Positions 48,786-62,672 of a stretch of DNA of 64,000 bases are shown here, piece after piece. The stretch's first letter is position 1. The number at the start of each line of letters is the position of its first letter. Below the pieces are notes generated by a model. That model saw only the letters and a program-made list of their open reading frames with translations. It ran no database searches and was not told where the DNA came from. Both the position numbers and the translations under genes were made by a program. Origin of the DNA: Amblyornis subalaris (taxonomy: Eukaryota > Chordata > Aves > Passeriformes > Ptilonorhynchidae); assembly GCA_018881555.1 (NCBI GenBank), contig JACAXG010000239.1, positions 620,001-684,000 of the forward strand, in the 5' to 3' direction.

Positions 48786-50768
48786 TTCCCGGTACCATCA
48801 CTCAAAGAGTGATGACAAATCCAAAGGGTTTTTTGAAGGCATTTTTTGTGTATTTTTTGCATAGTGAATGGCAGTTTCACTGAGCAGGGAAATACGTTTG
48901 GATTCTTGTTAGAAATACTTTCATTCAGAGCGGAAGAAAGCAATCAGAAGTAAATACAACCTGCAATGTGATATATGCATGTTACCTACATGAATTCTCA
49001 GGGCTGATACCACACTACATACCTTTAAAATTATGTTATGAAGATGAAGTAATTCCATTCCAGTTTTTGAGTAATGATCCCGTCAGGTGGATAAATACGG
49101 GCAAAACTTTTAGCTTGTCAGCAAAGTTACTAATCTAAATAAAATTGTCCACATGTAAGGAAAATGAGCAGTGGGTTTTGGTTCATAATTGGTCATTTTC
49201 TGCAGAAACCACAGCTTTGTTTGGTTTGCATATTTTTAAAATGTAGATTATATACGTAGTGAGAGAGAGAGAAGGCAAGGCAGAGAGGAGAGGAGAGGAG
49301 AGGAGAGGAGAGGAGAGGAGAGGAGAGGAGAGGAGAGGCTGAATTTCAGAGGCTGAATGCACAGGAACAGATGAAACCTGCAGTGCTGCCAGCTTTCCCC
49401 TTCCCTCTGCTGGGTCCCTCCTGACCGGTTAATTATATGCACATGGGTTGGGGGCGACCAAGGTTCCTGTCCTTCTGCTGCCTGATTCAAGAGAGGGGGT
49501 TGATGTGAGGTCTCCCACTCTCCATGAGGGTGTCCTACCTGCTAGAGTAGGACGTACGCAGAGGAGGAGCTGCTCTTCTTAACCTTTCCCACTCTAAACT
49601 GCTTAAAACATTGCCTGAGGGAAAAAAAACTGTGGTAGATAGTGACTGAGGAAGGAGCTGGGAGAGTCAACACACTGAACAACTAAAAAAATGCTGAATT
49701 ATTTATGCAAACGACAGTATCTTCATCCTAAAGAATTAGGACAATCAGCCCATAAAACCTTGTGGTGCAGTATCAAGTCCAAGTCCTAGGAAACACAGGA
49801 GAGACTCTTTGACAAGCACTGTAAATACTGAGCCATCTGTGGGAAGGTTACCTCTCACTAGCTTTATGAATGCAATCTTTTGAGTTTATTAAGTGTGCCT
49901 AGAAGTTAATTGAAATTATTTATTTAATGAGAAAAATTAACTGGTTTAATACTATGGAAAAACTGAATGAATATTGATTGATTTGATTTGATTTTTAAAT
50001 TACAGTTTATATCAGGAAGGAGGAAAAGGGAAGAAAAACTAGCAAAGTGAGTAGATCCAATGGACCAAAGCAATTGGGGATTTACTATGGATAGTATTCT
50101 ATGCATAGGTACTTCTTTTGGAGAAGAAAGACTGTGCTGGACAAGCCAGTTTGTTAGACTTCAGTATATGTGTGTTAGGGGAAATCCTTGATCAGTTCAG
50201 GAAGAAGGCAAGGTGTTTATTTTCTTTAATCTCAGTCAATAACAACAAATAAAATATCACTGAAAAGGGCCCAAGGAGACTACTGGATGTTCATATCTGG
50301 AAGGAGAACAGAGTGTAATTGATCAATGGTTGTCTCTACCAAGCTGTATTTAGTTGGGATTTTTCCCTTCCTAATTGTCATGACTGAAGCTAGTAAAAGT
50401 TGAAAGGAGGATGGATGTCTTCAAGGATAATCTTAAAGGTGTATGTACTGCTTTCACAGCTATTAGATCAAAGCCCTTTACTGAACTCTTTTATTATCAG
50501 ACTTATAAATCAGCCTCAGTTCATTTTACAAACATTAGCATTGCCATCAATTACACGCATTTAGGACTAATGGTTTTACAGGAATGTTAATAGTACAACT
50601 TTATTTCCTGAAAACCGTCACTGAAGACTGTTAAAAGGTTATTAATTGCTGTATATAACATGCAGAATTATTTGGTTTTGGTTTTAGACTATCAGTAAGT
50701 TGGCATGTAAGNACATTTTCTAACCAGTTAAACTTCATGGATATCAAACTTAGTAAAAGCAAAACCAT
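48786..50768. other. Intergenic stretch with a microsatellite
   Basis: AT-rich with no gene recognised, apart from the perfect pentamer array at 49284-49338 and the GA run just before it. Confidence 0.55.
49284..49338. repeat. (AGAGG)11 pentanucleotide microsatellite
   Basis: Eleven perfect AGAGG units, preceded at 49261-49272 by a short GA run. A purine-only tract this uniform is likely to vary in length between individuals. Confidence 0.95.
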
Positions 50769-51015
50769 TTATAAGCCATCCTCGTCCAGCTTTTCTTCAT
50801 AGACATGGTCTAAGTAGACCAGGACCGTTCTGCTGCTGCCCTTTAAAGCCCTTATGGACGTGCCACAGCACTCCAGACACTGCCACCATCCCTGCAGGGA
50901 CCCTGGGGGTGGAGGCAGACTGTCCCCAGGCGGAAGCTCTTTTAGCAGCTGGGACAAGTGTCTGGTCTCAGCCTGTTGGCTCAGGTAGAAGTGATGGGTG
51001 AAGCACCGAGACCTG
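50769..51015 (-). CDS. Possible orphan terminal coding exon, unrecognised
   Basis: On the minus strand a pyrimidine-rich acceptor-like sequence ending TTTTGGTCAG (AG at about 51014-51015) is followed by about 80 codons that run to a TAA stop at 50769-50771. The stretch is more GC-rich than its surroundings. Its translation is mixed in composition, not low in complexity: it has a basic/aromatic start, a Leu/Glu-rich helix-like part (HLSQLLKELPPGD), a Pro run, then GWWQCLECC and an acidic end VYEEKLDEDGL. There is no obvious start codon context at the 5' end, so it would be a last exon. I do not recognise the protein and see no other exon nearby. A retrocopy fragment or chance frame remains possible. 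Confidence 0.3.
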
Positions 51016-54000
51016 ACCAAAACACAAATAGCACAAGAAGGTGATTGAGGAGTGAGGGTTTCACAGGAGAGAATCTTCCCTGTGTAGGGTGTGTAACCTG
51101 TTGTAGGGAACCCTTGGGCTCTGGCTCATTCCATACCTCAGAAATTTTGAAGCACCTCCTACATTTAATCAGGCATCTCGCATTTTACTATCCAGCCCCC
51201 TGATAAGGTAGACTCCTCTTCNGCTGCCCAGATTTAGCTCCAGGGTACATCATACAAATTGCTAAATACAATGTTCCTCTTCGTGTGTGGAATCGACTGC
51301 CTGTCCCATCCAGACCTACCCTTAGCCCATACTAAGTGCTAAAGTTCTGTTTCTGATATACTAAATAATAAAATAACCGAGACTCAAGATGTGAATGTTG
51401 CGTGAGTTCATCTTATCTCCTTTCCCTTTCTAACTGTGTCATGAACCTGAGATCTCGGTTCATTAGTTTAAGAGGCTGTTTACATGTAAGAGGAGGAAGG
51501 AAAGACAGATCCTTTGAAGCCTGTGGAACTACCCTGATTTCCACCAGCTGAGGAGACAGTCCCAGGAGAGCTGTCAGGCAATCTTTAATGAACTATGTGG
51601 TGTGCAAAGCAAACTTCAGATCTCAAAGACCGCACGCTATTCAACTTCCATTAGGTCAGATATTTATGATTACCTCAAAGGCTGGTAAAGTAGGAGTAGA
51701 AAATATCAAAATAAAAATCGTAGTTACCTTTCATAACCCATCCCTAGGATACAGCTTCTAGCCGTGCCAAGCCATTGATATGCTCTGTTCACAGGTCTTA
51801 GTAAACCATGCTGCCTAAAGGAATTACAGTAAGTTCGAGGTACCATTTTACAGCTGAACCTTTATGTCAATCCTTCATTCCAGAGTGGTTCAACATTGCC
51901 TTGACCTTCACATCCCCCTTCAGATTGAATCTGTTACCCTCAGTGAGTATAAAGGCTATAAAGAAGCACCTGATCATAAAATCCACTTGGAATGCTTTCT
52001 TAAACCTCCACCAATTATCCATTACAAATTCTGGTTTTTACAGGCTTACTCTCCTAATGAAAACCCAGTAACAGTATATCTGTTTCAAACTATTTCTAGC
52101 GGTTTGGAGAAAAGTCTTGACAACTTGAAATAATCATTGATTGATGTGACTAAATAAAATCAGCTGAGTACTTTTATGGATAATAAGAGACATTATCTCT
52201 TTCTTCATAAGTAAGAATCTGATCTAAAAGTAAAGATATGGTTGGCCTGACAATCACCTCCCTAGATCAGCTACAATCAGCCTTGGAAAAGAAATATAAT
52301 TTGTATGATATTAATAATATAGAAAAAAATGAATTCAATTCAGAGGAGACTGAGATGCAATGAGATGATATCTTTGAGAAAGCCTTTTAATTTGCAAGGA
52401 GCTCTCACACTGTAAAGGGGAAACACACCAGAAGTAGCTGCAGCAGAGTTTCCAGTGAGTCACCCTGTGAAAGCCGAGCATAACCAGGAGCTGCTTTGGC
52501 TTTGGCAGGCTTAAATCAGCCCAAGGCAGGAAGCTGGACCATGAGGACAAAACAGCAGCTCAGGGGGAGATTTTAATGTAGTTCCGTAGTCTTCCTTTAA
52601 AATAGAAAAAAATATTATTTCTTTTTCTTTGTCATTTTCACTTGCTTCGCTCCCCTCAAAATCAAGTGGGAGTTAATCTCTCTGCTTTTAAAGAACAACT
52701 CATTGACTTCACTTCATTCTGCATTCATCATCATCATTCCTGCCAAGGTGCACTGGCATCCCTGTTTGCAGCCAGGGTCTGGATATTTTTTCAAATTTTG
52801 TGGTAACTGCTCTAAGTGCAGCATCTGCCCTTGCTGCCCCATGTGCCACGTTAACCACTGTCTGTGACAACCTGCCTCGGTGAGACCTGTGACCTCACCC
52901 TCTTGCCTTGTCATCTTCAACTTAACTGACACTCTCCCCCTGACCGTGGTCCTTTTCTCATAACGTTGGCCTGTTCCACATGCCCCCTGGGGATAACTTC
53001 TCTCAATCATTATGCAGAGATGGAACTTCCAAGGCAGCTTTCTCCCCTGCCGCCAGCTCTCAAGTGAAGGAGCACTGTCTGTCTGACTGTAAGTCATCTC
53101 CCCTTGTTCATACCTCATCTGTGGAGGACCTTCTCCTCAAAGCTTATTCTCAAACAGCTTCAAACAGGCAACTACAGGGCTTGTAACTGACAAAATACAT
53201 GAGGAGTGACAAGACAAATCACGCAACTCTTGGCTGCAAATTTTCCCCTGGTCCTCTCACACAATTAGCTGTTTCCACTCACTTAATGCATTAGTTTATC
53301 TACAAATAACTTAATCTGTGTCATGGAAACTCATGCCTTGTTTTGTAAAAGAGATCCCAGTGTGAAAATTACATCATTTTGTAGTATGTCAGACTTTTGC
53401 ACCTCAACCTCTAAAATTGTTAATCAAAAAAGGTCAGCTTTCATGTAAAGCATTTCTATTACTGCAGGCATAATGTCGCACTCACATTTCACGGAGTATG
53501 AAGTTCCTGCAGATTGGAAAACTCAAGAATTAGTTATGGCTACTGGTTTCAGACAAGAACAAAACAAGAAAAGCCAACCTGAGGCATTAAAATTAATCTT
53601 AGAGAGCAGCACCACACAGAGAGAGAGAGACAAATTCTGCTTCAATCCAAGACAAAATACCCAAGACGAAAGCTCAAATTCAGCTACTACATGTCCCAGG
53701 AGGCACTGACATTTTATACATGCTGCAGTTTTCACAGGGGTAAAGGTTTGACAAGGGCAGCCACGTGGTCCTCCTGAGGAGCAGTGAGGCCCCTTGCTCA
53801 GGCCACAGTGCACCGGGAGCTGCAAAGCAGGACCGGCCATGCCTGTAGCCTCCCTCCCAGCCTCCCCCTTGTCATTTCGTTTTCTCACCCCAGCAAGAGA
53901 AGGCACTCCCTCTGCTGGGACATAGGAGAGTGGAGCCCAACTCCTCCAACTGGAGCTAGCTAAAGAGCAGCCATATTTTGAAAGAAGGGAATGACCACAG

Positions 54001-57000
54001 GCTGATTTCCAGATGACTTGCTGGCACTGATTTTCAGAGGAGAGCTAGAAGCCCTCTGCAGGAGAGAGAATAGTTTTCACACGACAGAGTGAAGCGATCT
54101 AGGATGTATCCTTGCCCTGAGCATATTCTACTCACAGGGAGAGGGGTGTGCTCAAGACAATGCTGTCCACTTTGGGGATGCCTGTCGTCATTCTAAGCTT
54201 TGGAGGAGAACCTAGGGATTTGATTTGGAGGTGTTATTATGATTTGGAGATGCTATTACAGTCCTGTAGCTATGGGGTCTTTAGCAGAGATTAGTGCAAA
54301 AATAATTAGATTCAAAAGGATTGCAGAATCCATGCAGAGCCAAATACGTTCCTTAGCCAAGGGCACCCAAACTGCACTTAGAGCTTGCTTGTCCAAGTCT
54401 CTATTAGAGCTAACAAAAATAGATATATTTTTTGGTCTAGGAGCTTTAAAAGGAAAGTCAACAGCCGAGAGACAAAATATATTAATTCTGAGACCAGTTT
54501 TTGGCAGGACTGAGAAGACTACTGAGATTGTCTGAAAAGTCTCTGGAAGTTCGGCACTGTCCTAGCAACCATGACAATGACATTAAAGAGAGCAGATACA
54601 GACGCTGTCCAGACCACAAACCCCACATGTACCGATCTCCAGGTCCACTGGGCTCTTTTAAAACAGCTGACATTATTTTCCAGCTTTTTAAATTTCCAGA
54701 TTTTTAAATTATCCCAGCTTCTCTCAGCTGACATAAATCTAGACCGTGACTTAAGCCTGGAGACAGGAGAAACATATCCAGTTCTTCAATTCCCCATTGA
54801 ATGCTGTGATGGGACTTGAACTGGTGAGAGGTTTGAATTGAAGCTGCTCCAGACTTTCTGTGAAGCCAGCATACCAGAAGACCTCCAATCCCTAAAGCAT
54901 TTTTTTATTACAGAACAAAATAACAAACCAAACATTAAAATCAGCAAATAGGGGAAAACTCAGAATGTCTGGATGAAACTGCTCAAGTAAAAGGCTTTAA
55001 AGCAAAGCTCCTTGTGTCCTTGCAGGATGGGATAGGTTCTCCAGCCCTGTGCTCCAGAGGTTTCCTGAGCCATGCTAACTTATGTCATCCCCACTGATGT
55101 TCACAGCTCCTTTCCTTCAGGAACCTCTGGGACCTTACTTTGCTGCAGACATGCTCATTGCTCCTCACTGAACCTCTAGACCCCAGCTACAGACGTCCTG
55201 CGCATCCCTTCCAGCACTGCCTGGGGGCAGTTGGCAGCCNGAATCCTTACCCCTGGCCCTGGTGGGATGGCAAAACAGTGGCTCACATCTGGTCTCNGGT
55301 TAGGAGAACTCTCACTTTGCTTCTCTCTGATTCAACACTGTTGGGCCAAAANGGGCTGATGTGGAGGAGGGTTTAGCTCGCTCTGTTTCACCAGTTTCTG
55401 CTTCTTGTCTGAGTAGTTTGCATACTTGTAAAATAGCTTGGGGGTGGGGAAAGAAAACACAAGCCCTTGCTGGCTGATCCTGTTACAGACCCTCTGGCAA
55501 CCAGGTGATTTTTCACACACACGTAGCTCTGATGGGGCAAAACATGGTCCCTGGTATTCTTGATAACTGCAGGGCCTGGTCACTGTCACTTTTGTTTCTG
55601 GTGCCCTGTGCCCCTTGTCACAGCAGGCAGAGAGCCAAGGCCAGCAGGCAGGAATGTGTTGTTGGTGGCTCCTGCCTGATGCTGATGTCCCTTCTCGGAG
55701 CTGTGGTCCGTGCTACCTTCAGCAGCAAAAAGAGACAATTCAGGTGTCTTGGCATTAACCTTCAAATCCCAGATCCAAAATGCTTAATAAAACAGAAGAA
55801 GAAGAGGGGTAGGGTGCAGATTAATCTTCATCCCTCAGAAAAATTACTGGGTGACATCCATCTCTTCTGTGGAGCCACAGAATGACTAAAAGTGATTCTT
55901 GAGATGTTTCCTTTCTTCCTCCAGGAAAACATTAAGAAAAGAGAGATCTGTGTGTTTTATATGCAGTACTACAGTTGCTGGTGTTCTCACCCTGAAATCG
56001 AGGAGAACATCAAACTCATCTTCTGATTTTATTTGTATTAGTCATAGTGTGATGAAGTTGGAGGAGGCAAAGAAGAAAAAAAGCAGGACTGTCTTTAATC
56101 TCATCAGAGAAACTGTTAGTGGAATATAAAAGTCATCAGAGTCTAGGCTTTATGCTAATAACTATTTAGCACATTGATAGAAAGTGGAACAGTGGAAACA
56201 CAGAGAAAGAGTTCTGAGGTAGGAAACTTTGGGCTGTGTCCGGTTAAGCAGACACACGTGCAAGCCAGAGTCCCACCCCAGAAGATGGAATGTCCTAGCT
56301 GCAGTGGCTGGGACAAGAGGGGAAAACTTCATGGGTGGAAGAGAATTAGGTGTGCTCAGCAGCACATGAGCAGGCAATAGAGAATCCTGGAGAGGAGATG
56401 AAATGTCCAGTTGGGGTATGAGAGGTGTCACACAGCTGGTGGAGGCTTACAGCCCATATCCCAAATTACATCTCTGTACTGTTCTGTCAGACAGTGATGA
56501 CTGAGAAAGGTAAATACCACGTGTATTCCTCTGGCCTCCAAACGCCTGTGTGCTGCATTGAGCAAGCTTCATTCAGCTCCTGAGAGTTTTTTTAATACAG
56601 TGCTAAAGCTAAAAACAGATTAAATCCACCATAACGAGTAAAAAAACTTCAAAAATTTGGTCTGGTGATCTTAATGAATGGCTGAAGAGTATGTGTGTTG
56701 GAAGACATCTCAGGATTACCTGAAGAAGGATTAGTTCTTTACACAGCTCACACACATCAATCATTTAGCTTATTATGGATCTCCTAGAAAAGTAATTTTC
56801 ATGACCTTTCATTTGTACTTTCTGTATGAATTTATTATCACAACAGAATAATTAATACCAGCAAATTCTGGTATTTATACCAAAGCAATTTGCTAAAACA
56901 GGAATTCACATATTTGCATCTTTTTGAGTATTTAAAAAATGTTTGAAAGTTTTGTGTTGTTTTTATACAGAAAAAGTTCAGTAAAAATATACAGCAAATA

Positions 57001-58329
57001 TTCACTCTGTCATTTGGACTCAGTTTGGTACATCTGGCCTTCACAGTGCNGCTCAGAGCTGTCTGAGGCCATCATGCTTTCTAAAGCTTGAAGAGAAATG
57101 AGGCCGTGCTGCTTCACAGGGAAACTCAGTATAGACTGAGAAATCTAGTGTCCTTCAGGGAAAGAAAACCTGTATGTATCATCACAGCAAAGAGACAGAT
57201 TCATTTTATCCTTACCTCTTACTAATTCAACACCAAAATCAGCTGGTTTTACAAGTAGTTCAATGGATTTATTCCTGGACTCTGGAGATGTGAGGACATG
57301 AGGACCAATATCAAACCCTTTCGCTCCGAGAGTCGTGAATTATTTCTTCCTTAAGGAGGGTAGGTGCTAGATTTAATGATGAAATTGGGAGAGTCTAGCT
57401 TATGGACTGCAGCCTCATCTGCTGAATAGGTCATCATTCATGATGGCTTACATATGGTACAAGCTAAACCTCATACAAATAGACACTATTTAGACCAGGA
57501 TGGAGAGCAGAGGGTGAATCTCAGATCTTGTTTCTGCCTTTTCCTTGGTTATGTTGATATGATGAAAATAAGAACATTAATTAAAATGTTTGTAGTTTAT
57601 GCGCTGTTAGAACACTGCCATTGCTGTCACATCAAAGCTACAATTCTGCTAAAATGGGGTTCAGTGATGAATTAATTAAATTGTGCTATATGGCAAGCTG
57701 GAAATCACATCTGTGCAGAATGTTTGTGATACAAAGAAAGATTTGAGGCATTTGTGATCAATTACCACACCACAACAATGATATTTCAGAGAGGGGCAAC
57801 CATGTCCTTTCCCACAGGCTCAGCTGTGCACCTCCTTCCTGCACCTGCACTGGGCAGTGAGTGGCCACCACAAGCACAGGGAGCAACAAAGGCTGACACA
57901 AAGGAGCAAGAGGTAGTGGAGCTTTGACTGAGCATCCCCAAAGCTTTGCCAATGCAGCTGAGAGGGTGGGAGCAGGTAGTAAACTGACCCAGAAAAATAG
58001 GTGGTGGCAACCTTGTTCCTCCCCTAGGAACAACAGGGAGCAGGAACTGAATTGTGACTTTCATTGGCAATTTGATCTTTGCTATGTTCCCAAGGCAGTG
58101 AGACCATGCCCTGCCCCTCACCTTAGTGTGGATTGCAAAGTCAGTGCTAAAGGAGATAACCAGCTGTAGGTGTTTCAGAGAACCTGAATTTAATCCCCCC
58201 AGTGAGAGCATTCAGTTTTGTATTTAGAAAGGAAAAGGTTTCTACACGGTATAAATCCTTGCTTGATAATCCCAGAGCTAATGGGGAAGGCATTCGGTAG
58301 TAAACTACAGTCCTTGGACAAAGACATCT
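51016..58329. other. Intergenic stretch, no gene recognised
   Basis: Moderately AT-rich with GC-richer patches around 52720-53150, 53740-53950, 55030-55350 and 57790-58150. Frames of up to about 140 codons exist but none is recognisable. One (54239-54535, plus) has a helix-like, Lys/Leu-rich translation without any family match. No RNA gene is supported. Confidence 0.55.
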
Positions 58330-58680
58330 GTAACCAGACCGGAGCTCTATGATTAAACTCAAATTCACAGATTGGTTACATGCAGCTAATTTTATTCATT
58401 GAGAATACATGACCCCCCTAAGCGGATGTTTAAATTAAGTAAGAATATTGATGACAAATGTTCAAAATGTAAGACAGATGCCTGCAACTTTTGGCATGAA
58501 ATTTGGAACTGCCAAGAGGTTTGGGAATACTACTCTGGGGTCATTAGGAATTTGGATATCCAAAATTTTCCCCAGCTGCTGATCTCTTCAGAGGCTGCTA
58601 TACTTGGTCCTGGAAAATTAGAAAATCAGTACAGTAAGTGATGCCATATACATTGCTGGGGTGGTAGAATGCATAAACAA
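58330..58680 (+). mobile_element. Decayed L1-like non-LTR retrotransposon, ORF2 C-terminus
   Basis: The plus-strand frame 58399-58641 shows a zinc-knuckle pattern C-x2-C-x8-H-x4-C (KCSKC...FWHEIWNC) followed by aromatic residues (EVWEYYSGV) and SSEAAILG. This is the layout of the C-terminal end of L1/Tx1-type ORF2 proteins (C-x-x-C, H-x-x-W-x-C, then W..V, then a small/Leu-Gly block). Just upstream a frame shift at a run of six C (about 58411-58416) and a TGA would join this to a WEYMTP-like lead-in, the usual 'YxTPxRL' position. The copy is broken by at least that shift and stop, with no 5' part and no poly(A) tail seen. L1-like elements are rare and ancient in birds. Confidence 0.6.
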
Positions 58681-61600
58681 TCAGAAAAACTTTCCCCCTT
58701 TTCTAGGAAAAATGCACTGACGAGTGAGCTGTTGATTTAAGTCTGGATTTAAACAAACAGTGTAGAAAAAAAATAAACCCTGCTTCTTTAAAAAAGTGAT
58801 GTTTGAACTGTCTGGATCTGGTCTTTCGCACTGTTTCCCAGCCCAGGCGTGACCACTGTAGCTCAGTTGCGTGTTTGTGTTGCTGTTTCCCACGGGCGTG
58901 CACAGATCGTCTGTGCTACAGCCAAGGCCACCACTGCACCCCGCCCGCCCCCCTGAGCTGGTACCTATGGAAAAGCATCTTTCTCAGGTAAATAAACAGA
59001 ATGAAATCAGAAAGAAAAGAAGATGAAGGCTTAGTGTTTACCCTGCAACAGACACAAGGTAGAAATCTCCAGAGTATGTGTGGGGGTTGGATCTGGCACC
59101 CAGGAAGTTAAGGGAAAGAATCTCACGTTATTTTAATTAGCTCCACACTAGATCCATAATTGCAATGCTATAAACAGAGACACTCTGCATGGATCAGATG
59201 TCAGACCAAAATGGGGAATAGAATCTATATTTCCTGACTGTACTCTGAACCGCCAGACAATACTGTTTTTCCAGTGCTGAGTCCCATAGCTCCTTCACCT
59301 AGGGATTTGGTGGGAGCTCCAGATTTTCCTTAACCATGCCAAGCTGCCATAGGTGGGGCCTTCAATCACAACCCAACGTATACCATTGCTTGCCTAACTG
59401 ACCTGGGAAAATCTTGCTTCAATTTATGGAGTTATGTGATCCGGCTACACTAGAACTAGGAATTCTAGAAGAACATTGAGGTGTTTGATGTCTCATTTTC
59501 CTGCCAACAGCAAGAACAATTTATCCACTCATAATTGTTTCATAGCTAGGCTGATAACTGGGGAAAAAAAAGGTGTGTGTTACTAATACTGTGTTTTCCT
59601 AAGTTTGTATGAATATGGGCCAGAATTACATAAAAAATATTTTAATTTAATTTTGAAAAAAAAATTTTAAAATGCAAAATGCCTCTTTTTAAAACTACTA
59701 TGAAGTTTAGTTTTCCACAATGTCCACTGGCATCTTTTTCAGCAATTCATTTTAATAGTACACACTTTCTGGCAGTAAAAGGGGAGATAGCAACTAATAT
59801 AATTAAGACTGCAAAACAACCTCCAAACTGAAATGTGTCTCTCGGCAGAACAAGCATAGGACTGTTCATTACAGTGCTCTCCAGGAATAACAAAAACAAT
59901 TCCCAAAAATGCATTATTAATGGACATTCCCAGAATTAATGNTAAAACAAACCAGATGTTCTCTTACATTTGCCTCATAAATGCAAAGTCAATATGCCAA
60001 ACCAAAAACCCATCTTTGGAAAGCTATAGGCTATTTATGAAGGTACTTTAACAGTATTTCTCTTTACTATAACAGATATAATTCCTTATCTATAGTCTAA
60101 AATGACCTAGTTATGATTCTATATCTATTAATAAAGAAAGGGCTCATGTCCAAGAGGAAAAGTAGCTGAAATGTATGATTTTACATAGCCTGCATTTACT
60201 ATAGAGCTATCCATTTCAAATTAGATACACTTTTTATAAAACAGAAACCCACAATATTCTTACATAAAGAACTCTCCACAGTCACCGTCACAACTTCCTA
60301 CTATAATAAATCTTTTCGAAATATGGCNTAAGACTAAAAAATCCTTAACCAAATAAGTTTTAGTTATATTAGTAGGTAACAGTTTGATATTTATCCATCA
60401 CGGAACATGATTACTCACAAGGAATGTATTTAATTTCCCTGANTAAATGTTGCAAAAGTCAACTGAAGCTGATAGAAAGAAAATACTACTGATGGAGAAA
60501 AGTACAAAGCAAATTATACATATGCTAATACCATAATGTAATAATATCAAACATGGTGGGCCATCTGGTGTCAATCATTATAGCTCTGGTGAAGTCAATG
60601 GACCTGGAAAAATTTGCATCAGATTAAGTTCTTGGACTGGGGTACAATATTTCTGTGCACAATATTTCTTAAGAGAAGTTTTTTAAGAAAATCATTATTA
60701 AGAAAAATTGCTTTTGAAAAGTTGCAAGTGTGTGCCAGGAATAAGGAGTGAACAGTAATCAAGCACAAGGGACAATATCAGAAATTTGGTATCTTTAGTT
60801 AGTAAATAAAGTTACCAGAACATATAAGATGTTCAAACAAACATTACGGTCCTATTTTATATAAATACTTGAGTCTAACTGTTGTTATTTTAAATTATTG
60901 AACAATGAGTGGGTTTTGGTTTTAGTAACATTTTCAGTTGCCAAGTGACATACAGAAGGAAATGTCAGCATTTATGCTAAGGATGATGTAACGANAGGCT
61001 TTGCTGCAATACAGTGTGCAGGGAGACACAGAAGCCATTGAGGAAAAGGCAGAGATAATTTTTTACTTTGTGAACTTCACTAACATGCCATAGGTTGTTG
61101 GGATTTTTTTCAGCACTGCCAATCTAATTTCTGTAAAGATCACGAGATATGGCCAGGATCTCATCCAAAGACTTGTAGACTTTTAAAGTCCTTTGGGCCT
61201 CTTGCGGAGCTGTGCTGCTGTGCAGTGCCACCTGCCCTACTGCTCCACGGGGCTGAGGCACTGTGTTCCCTCTGTGCTGATACCCAGATCACCAGTCTAA
61301 CTCACTCTGCACGCTGACCCTACCATTAACACTCCTCCACTTGTCAGGTTTGTGGAATGAGCCACTAGTGAAAGCCTTTCATCCCTCCTGGATTGCACTG
61401 TTGCACCCCAGCAGAGGGACAGTCTTCCTGGCCTTGCACTGCCGTGTATGACCATCTCCATTACCTCTGCTTTGCTGCCCCCGGGGACCTAAACAGTTCT
61501 GAGCTGCAGGGCAGCTCAAACAACGTGCTTTTCACTGGGGGCTGAACTCCACACAGCCCANTTTGGGGTCTCACCACAAGTAGGGTCTAGATATAGCAGA

Positions 61601-62672
61601 TCTTCTTTCCAGACCACAGTCATCTTTCCTTCTAGCAGAGCTGGTGCAGGACAGGCACAAACAGGTACATGCTTGGGTCTTACCCTGACAAGGGGCTGAT
61701 GTGCTGCCAGATTCCATGCCTGGACCAAGTCGTGCAGCTATCCAATGTCATTTCCCATGGAAGCATGGTCCATTGCTCCTCATAAATCCAGTCTCTTCAC
61801 TGTAGGCTNGGATAGGCTGCAGGGCCAATGGACTTCAGGAATAGCAGATCCTGATGAGTGGCCTTCCTCTGACCTGAGGCTGAGGTCAGCTGGTTGTGGG
61901 TTGCAGCTGGGGAGGAGCCACATGCTGTGCTTCTGCCTGACTCCTTTGACCATAAGGCCACACCAAGCACTGAGCCTGCTCAGTTTCCAAAAGTGCTAAC
62001 AAGATGAGGCTGAGAAACATCTGTGACTCCTTGAATCATCAATACAACTCTGCTTTTAGAGACAGAAAAAACAACTGAAAAACTAATGTTCAAGCTGTGC
62101 AGATGATGAGGTCCTCTTGAACACCATTTTTTCTAAGCCTTCTTAAGGCCACAGACCCCACAACTCCCATATGAATCACCAGCAGCAGCTTTCTTTACAA
62201 ACAGGTCATCTTCAGCCTTCCATTCCCGAATGCTCTGGAGTGCTGTAGATACTCGTAACAAATACACATATGGCCTTTATTCTTACAAGTGGGAACATGG
62301 ATAGGAAGACATTAGTTCCTGTGTCTCCAACAGGAGATCAGAGGCTGAAGTGAGAAACATAGGAAAAGCTGCTAAACAGCAGAACAATTAAAAGTATGTC
62401 CCACCTTGGTTTGTATACTTTGAAAATACTTTGTATACAAGAAAAACAGGAAGCAGAGGTGGATGCACTTCTTAGTAGGTACGTATATAGACTTTAAATG
62501 AAAATATTGAATATTAAATAAAACAAATTTATCTAAAAGAAAGAAATAATAAAATCTTGTTTCTCCGTTTCCCAGCTACTGATTACTGCTCAGCCCTAAC
62601 AAAGTTTGGAAGGACCTGTGACAGTCACCTTGTCCAAATTCTTGCTCACAGCAGGGATTATACACTGGGGAA
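58681..62672. other. Intergenic stretch, no gene recognised
   Basis: Very AT-rich from 59500 to 61130, with several single N bases (59942, 60328, 60443, 60996), then GC-richer at 61180-62030. No frame or repeat could be assigned. Confidence 0.55.

Noticed and set aside
48379..48812. Frames of 97-141 codons across the orphan CpG island
   Set aside because: The main plus frame begins with GTG, composition is Ala/Arg/Gly/Pro-rich, and no known protein is evident. I also considered a first coding exon of EMC2, a likely neighbour, and saw no matching start.
54239..54535. 98-codon plus frame with Lys/Leu-rich translation
   Set aside because: It has a helix-like look but no recognised family, no splice context and a length compatible with chance.
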